DNA from: Verminephrobacter eiseniae EF01-2
Lineage (GTDB): Bacteria; Pseudomonadota; Gammaproteobacteria; Burkholderiales; Burkholderiaceae_C
NCBI RefSeq assembly: GCF_000015565.1
Contig: NC_008786.1
Span: 2,046,001-2,110,000 of the forward strand
Direction: 5' to 3'
DNA length: 64,000 bases
The notes under the pieces are model-generated. The model had not been told where the DNA came from and ran no database searches. It worked only from the letters and a program-made list of their open reading frames with translations. The position numbers and the translations under genes are program-made. Positions within the stretch are counted from its first letter, which is position 1. Every line of letters starts with the position of its first letter. Shown one piece after another: positions 10,755 to 20,648 of the stretch.

Positions 10755-12074
10755 ATGACCAAGGCGCCACTTCATAAATCACTGTATGTCCAGGTGCTGG
10801 CGGCCATCGTCATCGGCGTCGTGCTCGGCCATTTTTACCCGCCGTCGGGCGAGGCCATGAAGCCGCTCGGCGACGGCTTCATCAAGCTGATCAAGATGAT
10901 CATCGCCCCGGTGATCTTCTGTACCGTGGTGCTGGGCATCGCCGGCATGGAAGACATGAAGAAGGTCGGCAAGACCGGCGGCCTGGCGCTGCTGTACTTT
11001 GAAATCGTCAGCACCTTGGCGCTCATCGTCGGCCTGGTGCTGGTCAATGTGCTGCAACCCGGCGCGGGCATGAACATCGATCCGCGCACGATCGATACCA
11101 AGGCCATCACGGCCTACACCGGCCCCGGCAAGATGACCGGCACGGTGGAGTTCCTGCTCAATATCATCCCGGTCAGCATGGTGGATGCCTTCGCCAAGGG
11201 CGACATATTGCAGGTGCTGCTGATCTCGGTGCTGTTCGGTTTTGCCTTGCATCGCTTCGGCGGGCGCGGCACGATGGTTTTCGACTTCATCGAAAAAGTC
11301 TCGCAGGTCTTGTTTGCCATCGTCGGCACCATCATGAAGGCCGCCCCCATCGGCGCTTTCGGCGCAATGGCATTCACCATCGGCAAATACGGCATCGGCT
11401 CGCTGCTGTCGCTGGGCAAACTGATGGGCACGTTCTACCTGACCTGCCTGTTCTTCATCTTCGCCGTGCTGGGCACCATCACGCGCCTGCACGGCTTCAG
11501 TGTGTGGAAATTCGTCAAGTACATCAAGGAAGAGTTGCTGATCGTGCTGGGCACCTCATCGTCAGAATCGGTTCTGCCGCGCATGCTGAGCAAGATGGAA
11601 AACCTGGGCGCCAAAAAGACCGTCGTCGGCCTGGTGATACCCACCGGCTATTCGTTCAACCTGGACGGCACGGCGATCTACCTGACCATGGCGGCGGTGT
11701 TCATCGCGCAGGCGACGAATACGCCGATGACGCTGATGCAGGAGGTGACGCTGCTGGCCGTGCTGTTGCTGACCTCGAAGGGTGCCGCCGGGATTACCGG
11801 CAGCGGCTTTATCGTGCTGGCCGCCTCCCTGTCGGCGGTCGGCCACTTGCCGGTGGCGGGGCTGGCGCTGATTCTCGGCATCGACCGCTTCATGTCCGAA
11901 GCGCGCGCACTGACCAACACCATCGGCAACGGCGTGGCAAGCATCGTCGTTGCCAAGTGGAGCAAGGAACTGGACGAGCAGCGCCTGCATGCGCAGTTGA
12001 ACGGTCAGACCGCGGAAGAAGCCAGCGCGCCGCAAGCCCTGCCTGACCGGATGGAATCCCGGATTCATCACTGA
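10755..12074 (+). CDS. dctA: C4-dicarboxylate:cation symporter DctA
   Basis: 439 residues, the usual length for DctA (DAACS family, inner membrane; uptake of succinate, fumarate and malate). Seen directly: several membrane helices from the N-terminus, the serine-rich hairpin segment [12 protein letters not shown], the substrate/cation motif [14 protein letters not shown] and the second hairpin region [16 protein letters not shown]. The ATG at 10755 gives the canonical short N-terminus before the first helix ([19 protein letters not shown]); the upstream extension of the frame is repeat-derived and not part of the family. It stands alone; in many bacteria DctA is controlled by a DctB/DctD pair, not visible here. 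Confidence 0.96.
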   Translation: MTKAPLHKSLYVQVLAAIVIGVVLGHFYPPSGEAMKPLGDGFIKLIKMIIAPVIFCTVVLGIAGMEDMKKVGKTGGLALLYFEIVSTLALIVGLVLVNVLQPGAGMNIDPRTIDTKAITAYTGPGKMTGTVEFLLNIIPVSMVDAFAKGDILQVLLISVLFGFALHRFGGRGTMVFDFIEKVSQVLFAIVGTIMKAAPIGAFGAMAFTIGKYGIGSLLSLGKLMGTFYLTCLFFIFAVLGTITRLHGFSVWKFVKYIKEELLIVLGTSSSESVLPRMLSKMENLGAKKTVVGLVIPTGYSFNLDGTAIYLTMAAVFIAQATNTPMTLMQEVTLLAVLLLTSKGAAGITGSGFIVLAASLSAVGHLPVAGLALILGIDRFMSEARALTNTIGNGVASIVVAKWSKELDEQRLHAQLNGQTAEEASAPQALPDRMESRIHH

Positions 12075-12089
12075 TCATTTGCATTTGCC

Positions 12090-12120
12090 GGCGGGGGCGG
12101 CCATGGCCCAAAGCCCCGCC
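12090..12120. terminator. Possible bidirectional terminator between dctA and polA
   Basis: A GC-rich hairpin, GGCGGGG (12090-12096) pairing with CCCCGCC (12114-12120), lies 15 bases after the dctA stop, in the space between two convergent genes. There is no T-run, so termination is only plausible. Confidence 0.35.
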
Positions 12121-12259
12121 CCGGGCGCCCTGCCACCTGCCATGAACTGCGGCAGCGCGGCCTGCCGGTCACGGTGATCTATCAGGCGCAGCCCGGTGCC
12201 GGCAATGGCGCCCGGTCGGGCTACCACCATGCCCCACCCCGCTGGCCGTCATTGCGCCA

Positions 12260-15070
12260 TCAATGCGCTTGCTCCCAGTTCGGCCCGACCCCGACTTCGG
12301 CCAGCAGCGGCACCTTGAGCGTTGCGACCTCGGCCATCAGGCGCGGGACATGGGTTCGGAGCCAGTCGACGGCGTTCCCGGGCAGCTCGAACACCAGTTC
12401 GTCATGCACCTGCATGATCATCCGGATCGCGGGCTGCTGCGCGTCGAGTTCTTTTTGCACCGCCACCATGGCCATTTTGATCAGGTCGGCCGCCGTGCCC
12501 TGCATCGGGGCGTTGATGGCCGAGCGCTCGGCCCCGCTGCGGCGCGGGCCGTTGGGCGAGTTGATCTCGGGCAGGTACAGGCGGCGGCCAAACACGGTTT
12601 CGACATAGCCGTTGGACTTGGCGGCTGCCCGGGTCTGGTCCATGTACTGCTTGACGCCCGGGTAGCGCTGAAAGTAGCGGTCGATGTAGGCCGCTGCGGC
12701 CTTGTTCTCCAGCCCCAGGTTCTTGGCCAGGCCAAAGCTGCCCATGCCGTAGATCAGGCCGAAATTGATCACCTTGGCGTAGCGGCGCTGTTCGCTGCTG
12801 ACCTGATCGAGCGCGACACCGAACACTTCGGCGGCGGTGGCGCGGTGCACGTCCAGGCCGGCGTGGAAGGCGTGCAGCAGGGCCTGGTCGTCGCTGAGGT
12901 GGGCCATGATGCGCAGCTCGATCTGCGAGTAGTCGGCGCTGGCAATCACGCAACCGGCCGGGGCCACGAAGGCTTCGCGCACGCGCCGGCCTTCGGGCGT
13001 GCGGATGGGGATGTTTTGCAGGTTCGGGTCGTTGCTCGACAGGCGGCCCGTCACCGCCACGGCCTGCGCATAGTGCGTGTGCACCCGGCCCGTGCGCGGC
13101 AGCGCCAGTTGGGTCAGTTTGTCGGTGTAGGTGCCCTTGAGTTTGATCAGGCCCCGGTGTTCGAGCAGTTTGGCCGGCAGCGGGTAGTTCTCGGCCAGCT
13201 TTTCCAGCACTTCTTCGTCGGTGCTGCGCGCGCCGGTGGCTGTTTTCTTGACCACCGGCATGCCCAGCTTGTCGAAGAAGATTTCGCCCAATTGCTTGGG
13301 GCTGCTCAGGTTGAAGGGCTGGCCCGCCAGCGCATAGGCGTCGGCTTGCAACTGCTCGATGCGCTGGCCCAATTCATGGCTTTGCTGGGCCAGCGTGGGC
13401 GCGTCGATCAGCACGCCATTGCGCTCGATGCGGTACAGCGCCTCGCTGCTGGCGATTTCCAGTTCGTAGATGAAGCGCAGCCTGTCATGGGCCTGTAGCT
13501 GCGGCCACAGGGTCTGGTGCACGTTCAGGGTCAGGTCGGCGTCTTCGCACGAATAGGCGGCGGCCTTGTCCACCGGCACCTGGGCAAACGGCAACTGGTG
13601 CGCGCCCTTGCCGCACAGGTCTTCATAGCTGATGCCCTTGCGGCCGGTGTGGCGCTCGGCCAGGCTGCCCAGGTTGTGCGGCTTGTGCACCTCCAGCACA
13701 TAGCTTTGCAGCATGGTGTCGTGCACATAGCCCTGCACCTCGATGCCGTGGTTGGCAAACACATGGCGGTCGTACTTGATGTGCTGGCCCAGCTTGTGCC
13801 GCCGGCCATCTTCCAGCCAGGGTTTGAGGCGTGCCAGCACTTGGCCGATGGGCAGTTGCGCGGGCGCATCCGGCCCGCTGTGCTGCAGCGGGATGTAGGC
13901 CGCAGCGCCAGGCTGCACGCTCAGCGAGATGCCGACGATCTGCGCCCGCATTTCGTCGAGCGAATCGGTTTCGGTGTCCAGCGCCACCAGATCGGCCTGT
14001 TGCAGCCGCTGCAGCCATTGCTCGAAGTCCTGCCAGTTCAGGATCGATTCGTACTGCACCGGGTGTTGCCGGGCGGCCGAGGCCGGCGGGTCGGCGCCGT
14101 GCCCGGGAACGGGGACGGGGACGTCGGCGGCGGGGTCGGCAAACAGGTCGCCCGTTGCGCCGGACAGGGGCAGGGCAGGGGGGGCAGGGTCTTGCAGCGC
14201 GCGGGCCAGGCCCTTGAAACCGTATTTCTCGTAGAACGCGCGCAACCCGGGCACCTGCGGCGCGCCCATGGCCAGGGCGTCGAGCGCGGGCAGGCCGGGC
14301 ACATGCGCGGCCAGGTCGCAGTCGGTCCGGATGGTGACGAGTTGGCGGCCGGTGGGCAGCCAGCCGATGGCGCCGCGCAGGTTCTCGCCCACCACGCCCT
14401 TGATCTCGTGCGCATGCGCCAGCAGCGCATCCAGCGAGCCGTATTCCTGCAACCACTTGGCGGCGGTCTTGGGGCCGACCTTGGGCACGCCGGGCACGTT
14501 GTCCACGGCGTCGCCCATCAGGGTCTGGTAGTCGACCATGAGTTGCGGGGGCACGCCAAACTCGGCGGTCACGCCCGCCACATCGCGTTTTTTGCCGCTC
14601 ATCGTGTCGACGATGGTGATGTGCTGGTTCACCAACTGGCTCAAATCCTTGTCGCCGCTGGACACCAGCACCTGCATGCCCTGCGCCGCCGCCGTCACGG
14701 CCAGCGTGCCGATCACGTCGTCGGCCTCCACGCCGGCGATGGCCAGCACCGGCCAGCCCAGCAGGCGCACCACCTCGTGGGTCGGCGCGATCTGCGCGCG
14801 CAAGTCCTCGGGCATCGGCGCGCGCCGGGCCTTGTATTCGGGGTAAATGCTGTCGCGGAAGGTCGGGCCGGAGGCATCGAAAACGCAGGCCGCGTAGTTG
14901 GCCGGCCGCTCCTTGCGCAGCGCCTGCAGCATGTTGATCATGCCGCGGATGGCGCCGGTGGCGGCGCTGCGCGCATCGCCCGGAACCACCCGCAGATCGG
15001 GCAGGGCATGGAAGGCGCGGTAGAGGTAGCTGGAGCCATCCACCAGCACCAGGGTCTTGGGATCGGTCAT
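12260..15070 (-). CDS. polA: DNA polymerase I
   Basis: 936 residues with all three domains. The 5' nuclease domain (about 1-300) begins LVLVDGSSYLYRAFHAL and has the helix-hairpin-helix region NVPGVPKVGPKTA. The proofreading 3'-5' exonuclease keeps its acidic residues (ALDTETDSL, HIKYD, SCEDADL), so proofreading should work. The polymerase domain has TGRLSSNDPNLQNIPIR, ADYSQIELRI and VHDEL near residue 889. The start at 15070 (MTDPKTL) is preferred over an in-frame ATG 15 bases upstream because it gives the normal N-terminus. It fills gaps after lagging-strand synthesis and excision repair. Divergent from the DUF2782-like gene. Confidence 0.98.
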   Translation of the reverse strand: MTDPKTLVLVDGSSYLYRAFHALPDLRVVPGDARSAATGAIRGMINMLQALRKERPANYAACVFDASGPTFRDSIYPEYKARRAPMPEDLRAQIAPTHEVVRLLGWPVLAIAGVEADDVIGTLAVTAAAQGMQVLVSSGDKDLSQLVNQHITIVDTMSGKKRDVAGVTAEFGVPPQLMVDYQTLMGDAVDNVPGVPKVGPKTAAKWLQEYGSLDALLAHAHEIKGVVGENLRGAIGWLPTGRQLVTIRTDCDLAAHVPGLPALDALAMGAPQVPGLRAFYEKYGFKGLARALQDPAPPALPLSGATGDLFADPAADVPVPVPGHGADPPASAARQHPVQYESILNWQDFEQWLQRLQQADLVALDTETDSLDEMRAQIVGISLSVQPGAAAYIPLQHSGPDAPAQLPIGQVLARLKPWLEDGRRHKLGQHIKYDRHVFANHGIEVQGYVHDTMLQSYVLEVHKPHNLGSLAERHTGRKGISYEDLCGKGAHQLPFAQVPVDKAAAYSCEDADLTLNVHQTLWPQLQAHDRLRFIYELEIASSEALYRIERNGVLIDAPTLAQQSHELGQRIEQLQADAYALAGQPFNLSSPKQLGEIFFDKLGMPVVKKTATGARSTDEEVLEKLAENYPLPAKLLEHRGLIKLKGTYTDKLTQLALPRTGRVHTHYAQAVAVTGRLSSNDPNLQNIPIRTPEGRRVREAFVAPAGCVIASADYSQIELRIMAHLSDDQALLHAFHAGLDVHRATAAEVFGVALDQVSSEQRRYAKVINFGLIYGMGSFGLAKNLGLENKAAAAYIDRYFQRYPGVKQYMDQTRAAAKSNGYVETVFGRRLYLPEINSPNGPRRSGAERSAINAPMQGTAADLIKMAMVAVQKELDAQQPAIRMIMQVHDELVFELPGNAVDWLRTHVPRLMAEVATLKVPLLAEVGVGPNWEQAH

Positions 15071-15132
15071 GCGCGGATTGTGCACTTGGGCCGGTCATCA
15101 GGCATGGGGCATGGACGCGCGCCCTACAATCC

Positions 15133-15456
15133 ATGCCCATGCGTGCCGTTCATCATCTTCTTTGCTTGCCGGGACTGGCCTGCGGCATCGCCTTGGCCCA
15201 GGCGCTGCCCGATTCCGGGCCGCCCCCGGGCCACAGCCAGCAGCGCAGCGAACGCATCCGGCTCGAAGACGCCGGCAGCCGGATCGACGAACTGCGCGTG
15301 GGCGGCCAGACCAGAATCATTTCGGTGCAGCCCAAGATCGGCCCCATGCCCGGCTACGAAGTGCAGTCGCCCGATGGCGCACTGCGCCGCGCCGGCAGCC
15401 AAAGCGGCGCCGAAACCGCCACCGCCCCCCGCGTCTGGAACATACTGAAGTTCTGA
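15133..15456 (+). CDS. Small exported protein, DUF2782-like
   Basis: 107 residues with an N-terminal signal-like stretch (hydrophobic, ending near AQA at residue 24), so probably periplasmic. The rest is short and charged, with the segment RIDELRVGGQTRIISVQPKIGPMPGYEV that resembles the DUF2782 family commonly found beside polA and thrB in Burkholderiales. No catalytic residues are evident. It may share a transcript with the homoserine kinase 15 bases downstream. Function unknown. Confidence 0.75.
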   Translation: MPMRAVHHLLCLPGLACGIALAQALPDSGPPPGHSQQRSERIRLEDAGSRIDELRVGGQTRIISVQPKIGPMPGYEVQSPDGALRRAGSQSGAETATAPRVWNILKF

Positions 15457-15471
15457 CTTGGCGGGTTGGCG

Positions 15472-16422
15472 GTGGCCGTTTTTACCGAAGTCTCCGAGCC
15501 AGAGGCGCGCGCGCTGCTGCGGCGCTTGCGCCTCGGCGAACTGCTGGCGCTGCGCGGCATCGAGGGCGGCATCGAGAACACCAACTACTTTCTGACCTGC
15601 GAGCAGGGCGAGTTCGTGCTGACGCTGTTCGAGCGCCTGACGGCCGGGCAACTGCCGTTTTACCTGCACCTGATGAAGCACCTGGCACAGGGCGGCGTGC
15701 CGGTGCCGGACCCGCGTGCCGACCCGGGCGGCGTCATCCTGCACAGCGTCTGCGGCAAGCCGGCCGCCGTCGTGAACAAACTGCGCGGCAGCAGCGAACT
15801 GGCGCCACAAGGCGCGCATTGCGCCGCCGTGGGCCGCATGTTGGCGCGCATGCACCTGGCCGGGCGCGGCTTTGAGCGCCACCAGCCCAATTTGCGCGGC
15901 CTGCGGTGGTGGAACGACACCGTGCCCGTGGTGTTGCCGCATGTCGCTGCGGCCCAGGCGGCGCTGCTGCGCGCGGAACTGGCCTACCAGAACCATGTGG
16001 CCGCCAGCGCGGCCTACGCCGCCCTGCCCCGGGGGCCGGTACATGCCGATCTGTTTCGCGACAACGTGCTGTTCGATGGCCAGGAACTGACGGGTTTTTT
16101 CGATTTCTACTTTGCCGGCGTGGACAGTTGGTTGTTCGACCTCGCGGTGTGCCTGAACGACTGGTGCATCGACCTGGCCAGCGGCGCCCACGACGGCGCG
16201 CGCGCAGCGCGCATGCTGGCCGCATACCAGGCCGAGCGCCCGCTGACCGCTGCCGAGCGCGGCCTGCTGCCCGCGATGCTGCGCGCGGGCGCGCTGCGCT
16301 TTTGGATTTCGCGCCTGTGGGACTGGTACCTGCCGCGCCCGGCCGCCATGCTCAAGCCGCACGACCCGACCCACTTCGAGCGGGTGCTGCGCGGGCGCGT
16401 GGCCGACCCGGTGCGGGTGTAG
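15472..16422 (+). CDS. thrB: Homoserine kinase (type II)
   Basis: 316 residues of the aminoglycoside-phosphotransferase/choline-kinase fold, the homoserine kinase type found in Pseudomonas and Burkholderiales. It phosphorylates L-homoserine in the threonine pathway. The catalytic loop [15 protein letters not shown] is near residue 190 and the metal-binding aspartate in GFFDFYF follows. Start: GTG at 15472, which gives the family's usual MAVFTEVS; a TTG six bases earlier is less likely. No other threonine-pathway genes are next to it. Confidence 0.93.
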   Translation: MAVFTEVSEPEARALLRRLRLGELLALRGIEGGIENTNYFLTCEQGEFVLTLFERLTAGQLPFYLHLMKHLAQGGVPVPDPRADPGGVILHSVCGKPAAVVNKLRGSSELAPQGAHCAAVGRMLARMHLAGRGFERHQPNLRGLRWWNDTVPVVLPHVAAAQAALLRAELAYQNHVAASAAYAALPRGPVHADLFRDNVLFDGQELTGFFDFYFAGVDSWLFDLAVCLNDWCIDLASGAHDGARAARMLAAYQAERPLTAAERGLLPAMLRAGALRFWISRLWDWYLPRPAAMLKPHDPTHFERVLRGRVADPVRV

Positions 16423-16554
16423 GCGCCGTGTAGGCGCCGCATTCATTCCATTCCTGAATCATCCGCGCGCTTCGTCACTTCGTCGGCGCCGCTTGCCGTG
16501 CATTCGTGCTGTCTGCGCTCCGCCTTCGCGTTCACGAACGATGTGGAAATGGAA

Positions 16555-18789
16555 TCAGGTGCCGACGCTGCCGCCGTCATTCCTGGTGATCACGATGGTC
16601 GCCGAACGGGGGCGCTTGCCGGCGCCGTAGCCCGCATTGGCGGGCCATTGGCTCTGGTATTTGGCCGGGTCTGCCAGATTGGCTATGCCGGTGGACTCGC
16701 CGGGGTGCTGGACGTTCACGAACAGCGCCTTGCCATCCGGGGTTTCGGCCAGGCCGGTGATTTCGCAGCCCTTGGGGCCGACCAGAAAGCGCTTGAGGGT
16801 ATCGGCCGTCGCCGCCCGGCCCACGGGGGTGACGATGTCCAGCCGGCTGCCATCGGCCCGGGTGTAGCTCAGCGTCTTTTTCGCGCCATCGCCCACTTGG
16901 CCGGGCGTGGCGGCCAGCAGCATGCAGTTGCTCACATCGGTATAGGCGTTGTCGTCGGTCTCGATCCAGCAAATGCCGGTGGCCTGGCTGAAGACCAGGC
17001 CGTCAGGGCTGGAGAAGTCCTGCTCGTGCGTGAGCGCCGAGAGGTTCACCATGGCCTTGTCGGCGCCGGCCTCGGCACCAAACAGATACACGTCCCAGCT
17101 AAAGCCCGTGACCGGATCCCTGGGGTTTTCCTTGAGGCGCACCAGGTGGCCGTTGGGGTTGCCCTCCTGCCTGGTCGTGCCCTTCATGTCGGTATAGGCC
17201 CGGGGGTTGGCCGCATCCGGCGGGTACTGGCCGCTGCCCGGGTTGATGTTGCGGCTTTGGTTGTTGTTGGTCAGCGTGAAATAGGCCTCGCCATTGGCCG
17301 GGTTCACGGCAGCCCACTCGGGCCGGTCCATCCGGGTCGCGCCCACGGCATCGGCGGCCAGCCGGGTATTGATGGCGATATCGGCCGCATCGGCAAACCG
17401 GTAGGCCGCGTAGTTCGCAATGGCGCTGTTGGACAGCGCCAGTTCCACCCAGGCGCCGGTGCCATCGGCATCGAACCGGGCGACATACAGCCGGCCGCTG
17501 TCCAGGTACTTGTCGCCCACGGCCATGCGGTCGCTGGCATTGGCATCGGCCGCATTCCACAGGGCGCTGGAGACGAACTTGTAGATGTACTCGCCGCGCG
17601 AATCGTCGCCCATGTAGACGCTCAGAGGCTGGCCCGCCACCGGCGTGCCGAAGACCGCGTTCTCGTGGGCGAAGCGGCCCAGGGCGGTGCGCTTTTTGGC
17701 CATGCGGGTCTTGTCGTAGGGGTCGATCTCGACGATGTAGCCCATGCAGTTCATCGCGTTGCGGTAGTCATCGCTGCCGTCGGCCGAGGCGCCGATCAGG
17801 CTGTTGTTCCAGCGCTGGTATTGGTCACCGGCGCCGCCCGTTTCCCAGCCGTGGCGCGAGGCTGCGCCCTGGTTGCGGCCATAGCGCTTGAGCGCCGTGA
17901 CGCTCTTGCCGTTGCCACGCGCAGCGTCATCGGCCGCGCTGCGGGTGAAGTAGCCGGCCCAGTTTTCTTCGGCCGTGAGAAAACTCCCCCAGGGCGTCTT
18001 GCCGGTGCCGCAGTTGTTCAGCGTGCCACGGGTCATGGTGCCCGTGGGGGAATACTTGGTGATCAATTGCGCGCTGCCACGGGCCGGGCCGGCGATCTCG
18101 ATCGGGCTTTGCGCGGTGAGGCGGAAATTCAGCGCCGACCCAGGCACATAGGCCCACTTGCCGGCCGACTTGGCCACTTCGACCACGGTAATGCCGTGGA
18201 CGGTGATTTCCTTGTCCACTTCGGCCGCCGGGCGGGGCAAGCTGCTGGTGCCGCCATCGGGGTGCAGGAAATACGAGGACAGCTTCTCGTCGGTGGTGGC
18301 CTCATGGTTGATGGCCAGCAGGCCGCGCTCGCTGGCGTTGTCGTTGCGTTTGCCATCGGCCCCCAGGCCGAACCATTCGATGCCGTCATGGTGGTCGCCG
18401 GCGCGGCGCTCGAAATCAGTGTCGCTGCCATCGTTCTTGTAAGCGGCCAGGCCGGCGGCGATCGGGTCGCCCAGCGCAAACAGCACGCTGGCGCTGTAGC
18501 CGGCGGGCACGGTCACGGTATCGGCCAGGCTCTTGGCCACGGCGCTGAAACCCAGCAGCCGGGGCGATGCGGGTGTTGCCGGCGCCGTGGCATCGTCGCC
18601 GCCAGCGCAAGCGGTCATGCCCAAGCCGGCCAGCATCGCGCTGCCCACCGAGCCCACGCTGCCGCGCAGCAGGCCACGGCGCGACAGGCGCGCGTCGAGC
18701 ACCGCCGCAAAGCTCGGGTTGGCGGAGGAATTGGAGTTCTCGTCGTTGAAGTCGAACGCTGGCGCGAGCGCATCGATAGGGTGGGTCAT
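16555..18789 (-). CDS. phoX: PhoX-family alkaline phosphatase (Tat-exported)
   Basis: 744 residues of the PhoX/DUF839 family of iron- and calcium-dependent phosphatases. A twin-arginine signal (SRRGLLRGS, about residue 38) precedes a hydrophobic stretch and an ACAGG that could also be a lipobox. Family segments seen: GLLAINHEATTDE, TAEENWAGYFT, GRFAHENAVFGTP, MGDDSRGEYIYKFVS and the C-terminal NVQHPGEST. It would release phosphate from organic esters in the periplasm. Start ATG at 18789 with an AGGAA site; the open frame upstream has no family similarity. A candidate Pho-box-like repeat lies about 100 bases upstream. Confidence 0.88.
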   Translation of the reverse strand: MTHPIDALAPAFDFNDENSNSSANPSFAAVLDARLSRRGLLRGSVGSVGSAMLAGLGMTACAGGDDATAPATPASPRLLGFSAVAKSLADTVTVPAGYSASVLFALGDPIAAGLAAYKNDGSDTDFERRAGDHHDGIEWFGLGADGKRNDNASERGLLAINHEATTDEKLSSYFLHPDGGTSSLPRPAAEVDKEITVHGITVVEVAKSAGKWAYVPGSALNFRLTAQSPIEIAGPARGSAQLITKYSPTGTMTRGTLNNCGTGKTPWGSFLTAEENWAGYFTRSAADDAARGNGKSVTALKRYGRNQGAASRHGWETGGAGDQYQRWNNSLIGASADGSDDYRNAMNCMGYIVEIDPYDKTRMAKKRTALGRFAHENAVFGTPVAGQPLSVYMGDDSRGEYIYKFVSSALWNAADANASDRMAVGDKYLDSGRLYVARFDADGTGAWVELALSNSAIANYAAYRFADAADIAINTRLAADAVGATRMDRPEWAAVNPANGEAYFTLTNNNQSRNINPGSGQYPPDAANPRAYTDMKGTTRQEGNPNGHLVRLKENPRDPVTGFSWDVYLFGAEAGADKAMVNLSALTHEQDFSSPDGLVFSQATGICWIETDDNAYTDVSNCMLLAATPGQVGDGAKKTLSYTRADGSRLDIVTPVGRAATADTLKRFLVGPKGCEITGLAETPDGKALFVNVQHPGESTGIANLADPAKYQSQWPANAGYGAGKRPRSATIVITRNDGGSVGT

Positions 18790-18891
18790 GGGGTTCCTCG
18801 TGGGTCGTGGGTTCGTGGGTATTGGCGGGAGACGAAGCCTGTGCAGCATAGAAACCGCAGGTGACAGCGCGGTGAAGTTTTGATGTCCGCT

Positions 18892-18913
18892 GGATGACAG
18901 TCCGGATGACGAT
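18892..18913 (-). promoter_or_regulatory. Candidate PhoB-type box upstream of phoX
   Basis: Read on the phoX strand, two direct repeats, CGTCAT and TGTCAT, stand 12 bases apart, the second within CTGTCAT, the best-conserved half of a Pho box. The classical spacing is 11, so this is imperfect. Its place about 100 bases upstream of a PhoX gene makes phosphate control plausible. Confidence 0.3.
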
Positions 18914-19003
18914 CGGCACGGGCAACGGTCCAAGGGGAACACCGGCAATCACCACGCGCCCTGGCACAGTGCGTGCAACAACCGTGGCTGTATGCTTACC
19001 AGT

Positions 19004-19029
19004 GCACACACACGCACGCACACGCACAC
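19004..19029. repeat. CA/CGCA simple repeat
   Basis: A run of alternating ACAC and ACGC units just before the amino-acid permease gene, ending about 45 bases upstream of its ATG. It is low-complexity, potentially slippage-prone and inside the 5' leader. Confidence 0.7.
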
Positions 19030-19074
19030 TGGCGGCCAGCGGCAAGCCGTGATTTCAACTCTGCAGGAGATTCC

Positions 19075-20643
19075 ATGAACCAACCATTGGACGAGGATGT
19101 CAAGACGCTCCATTCCATGGGCTATGCCCAGGAGTTGGCGCGGCGCATGAGCGGATTTTCCAATTTTGCGATTTCCTTTTCGATCGTTTGCATTTTGGCG
19201 GGCGGCATTACTTCCTTGCCGCAGGCTTTGAGCACCGGGTTCGGGTTTCAGGTGTTCGTCGGCTGGATCGTCGGCGGTTGTTTTGCCCTGGTGGTGGCGC
19301 TTTGTCTGGGGCAGATCGGCTCGGCTTATCCGACGGCAGGGGGGCTTTATCACTGGTCCTCGATTTTTGGCGGACGCGGTTGGGGTTGGGCCACGGCGTG
19401 GTTCAATTTGATTGGCCTGCTGTTCGTGGTGGCCTCGGTGAATGTGGGTGTCTGGTATCTTTTCCGTGATCTGGTGCTGGCCGGCGTGTTCCATATGGAC
19501 GTGAGCAGCATCACCGTGGATGCCGCCCGGCAGGACAACGGCCAGGCCGTAGCGGTGCAAATCTTCGTCGTCTTGCTGATTACGACGCTGCAGGCGCTCA
19601 GCAACCATTTCGGCATCAAGCTGACGACGATGCTGACGGATTTTTCCGGCTATCTGATTTTTGTCGTCGCCATCGTGCTCACCGGAACCTTCCTGATCTG
19701 GGGCGCGACATGGGATTTTTCCCGGCTGTTCACATTCGTCAACATGACCGGAGAAGCGGGCGGTGGGCTGGTGCCGCAGCCGCGCAGCATGTTCATCGCT
19801 TTCCTGATCGGTCTGCTCTACCCGCTCTACACGCTGACAGGTTTTGATGCCTCGGCCCACACGGCGGAAGAGACCCACAACGCCCGGGTGGCAGTGCCGC
19901 GCGGCATGTTGCATGCGGTTTTGTGGTCTGTGGTCTTTGGTCTGGTGATGGCGGGGTCCTTTGTGCTGGCCAGTCCCGATTTGGCGGCAACGGCCAAGGA
20001 GGGCGGCAGCGCCTGGTTCAATCTGTTCAACAACCTGCCGGCACCGACCTGGCTGAAGGATTTTCTGGCGATTGCCATCGTCGTGGCCAATTTCATCTGC
20101 GCGCTGGCCGGGCTTACCTCGGCGTCGCGGATGATTTTTGCTTTTGCGCGGGATGGGGGTTTGCCGGGGTCGCGTATCTGGCGCCATGTGAGTGTGCGCT
20201 GGCGCACGCCGGTGGCAGCCATTTGGCTGGGGGCCGGCTGCTCGGTCGCGGCCACCCTGTATTCCCCGGCTTTTTCGGCGCTGGCCGCAGGCTGCGCCCT
20301 TTTCCTCTACGTTTCTTACGCGATGCCGATTGCCGCCGGCTTTTTTGCTGAAGGCAAGAGTTGGACGGAATTTGGCCCGTTTCGCTTGGGTTTCTGGTCC
20401 AAGCCGTTGGCGGCGCTGTCGTCGGCGGGCGTTCTGGTGCTGGTGTATGCGGGGATCCAGCCCCCTTCGGATATTTTGATCAACTACATCATCGGCATCG
20501 TCGTGTTCTTGACCGTGCTCTGGTTCGGCGTGGCGCGTCGCCGTTTCAAAGGCCCTCCGATCGGGGCTGAAATCACCCGCCGCGCCCATGAGATAGAGGC
20601 TGCCGAGGAGGCGGTCGGGGAGGTCGCATCCCCGGGGCGGTGA
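19075..20643 (+). CDS. APC-superfamily amino-acid permease
   Basis: 522 residues with about twelve hydrophobic helices and the APC-type first helix FSNFAISFSIVCILAGGITSLPQAL, typical of the amino acid/choline (GABA, choline or ethanolamine permease-like) branch. An inner-membrane proton- or cation-coupled uptake role is expected; substrate unknown. The ATG at 19075 has an ideal GCAGGAGA site; the frame upstream is made by the CA repeat. Transcribed alone, convergent with ung, whose stop is five bases away. Its bases look slightly less GC-biased (more TTT and GATTTT codons) than its neighbours. Confidence 0.9.
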   Translation: MNQPLDEDVKTLHSMGYAQELARRMSGFSNFAISFSIVCILAGGITSLPQALSTGFGFQVFVGWIVGGCFALVVALCLGQIGSAYPTAGGLYHWSSIFGGRGWGWATAWFNLIGLLFVVASVNVGVWYLFRDLVLAGVFHMDVSSITVDAARQDNGQAVAVQIFVVLLITTLQALSNHFGIKLTTMLTDFSGYLIFVVAIVLTGTFLIWGATWDFSRLFTFVNMTGEAGGGLVPQPRSMFIAFLIGLLYPLYTLTGFDASAHTAEETHNARVAVPRGMLHAVLWSVVFGLVMAGSFVLASPDLAATAKEGGSAWFNLFNNLPAPTWLKDFLAIAIVVANFICALAGLTSASRMIFAFARDGGLPGSRIWRHVSVRWRTPVAAIWLGAGCSVAATLYSPAFSALAAGCALFLYVSYAMPIAAGFFAEGKSWTEFGPFRLGFWSKPLAALSSAGVLVLVYAGIQPPSDILINYIIGIVVFLTVLWFGVARRRFKGPPIGAEITRRAHEIEAAEEAVGEVASPGR

Positions 20644-20648
20644 CGGGA

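Noticed and set aside
12090..12120. Strong rho-independent terminator after dctA
   Set aside because: Hairpin exists but there is no T-run on either strand, so only a low-confidence terminator was listed.
16498..18864. 788-codon + strand frame opposite phoX, and a similar one at 35783-37438 opposite the D-aminoacylase
   Set aside because: Antisense shadows; the minus-strand genes have clear catalytic or export motifs.
19004..19029. CA-rich run as phase-variable switch of the permease
   Set aside because: The repeat lies upstream of the best start with an ideal ribosome site, is irregular (ACAC mixed with ACGC) and is outside the coding frame, so a phase switch is not supported.
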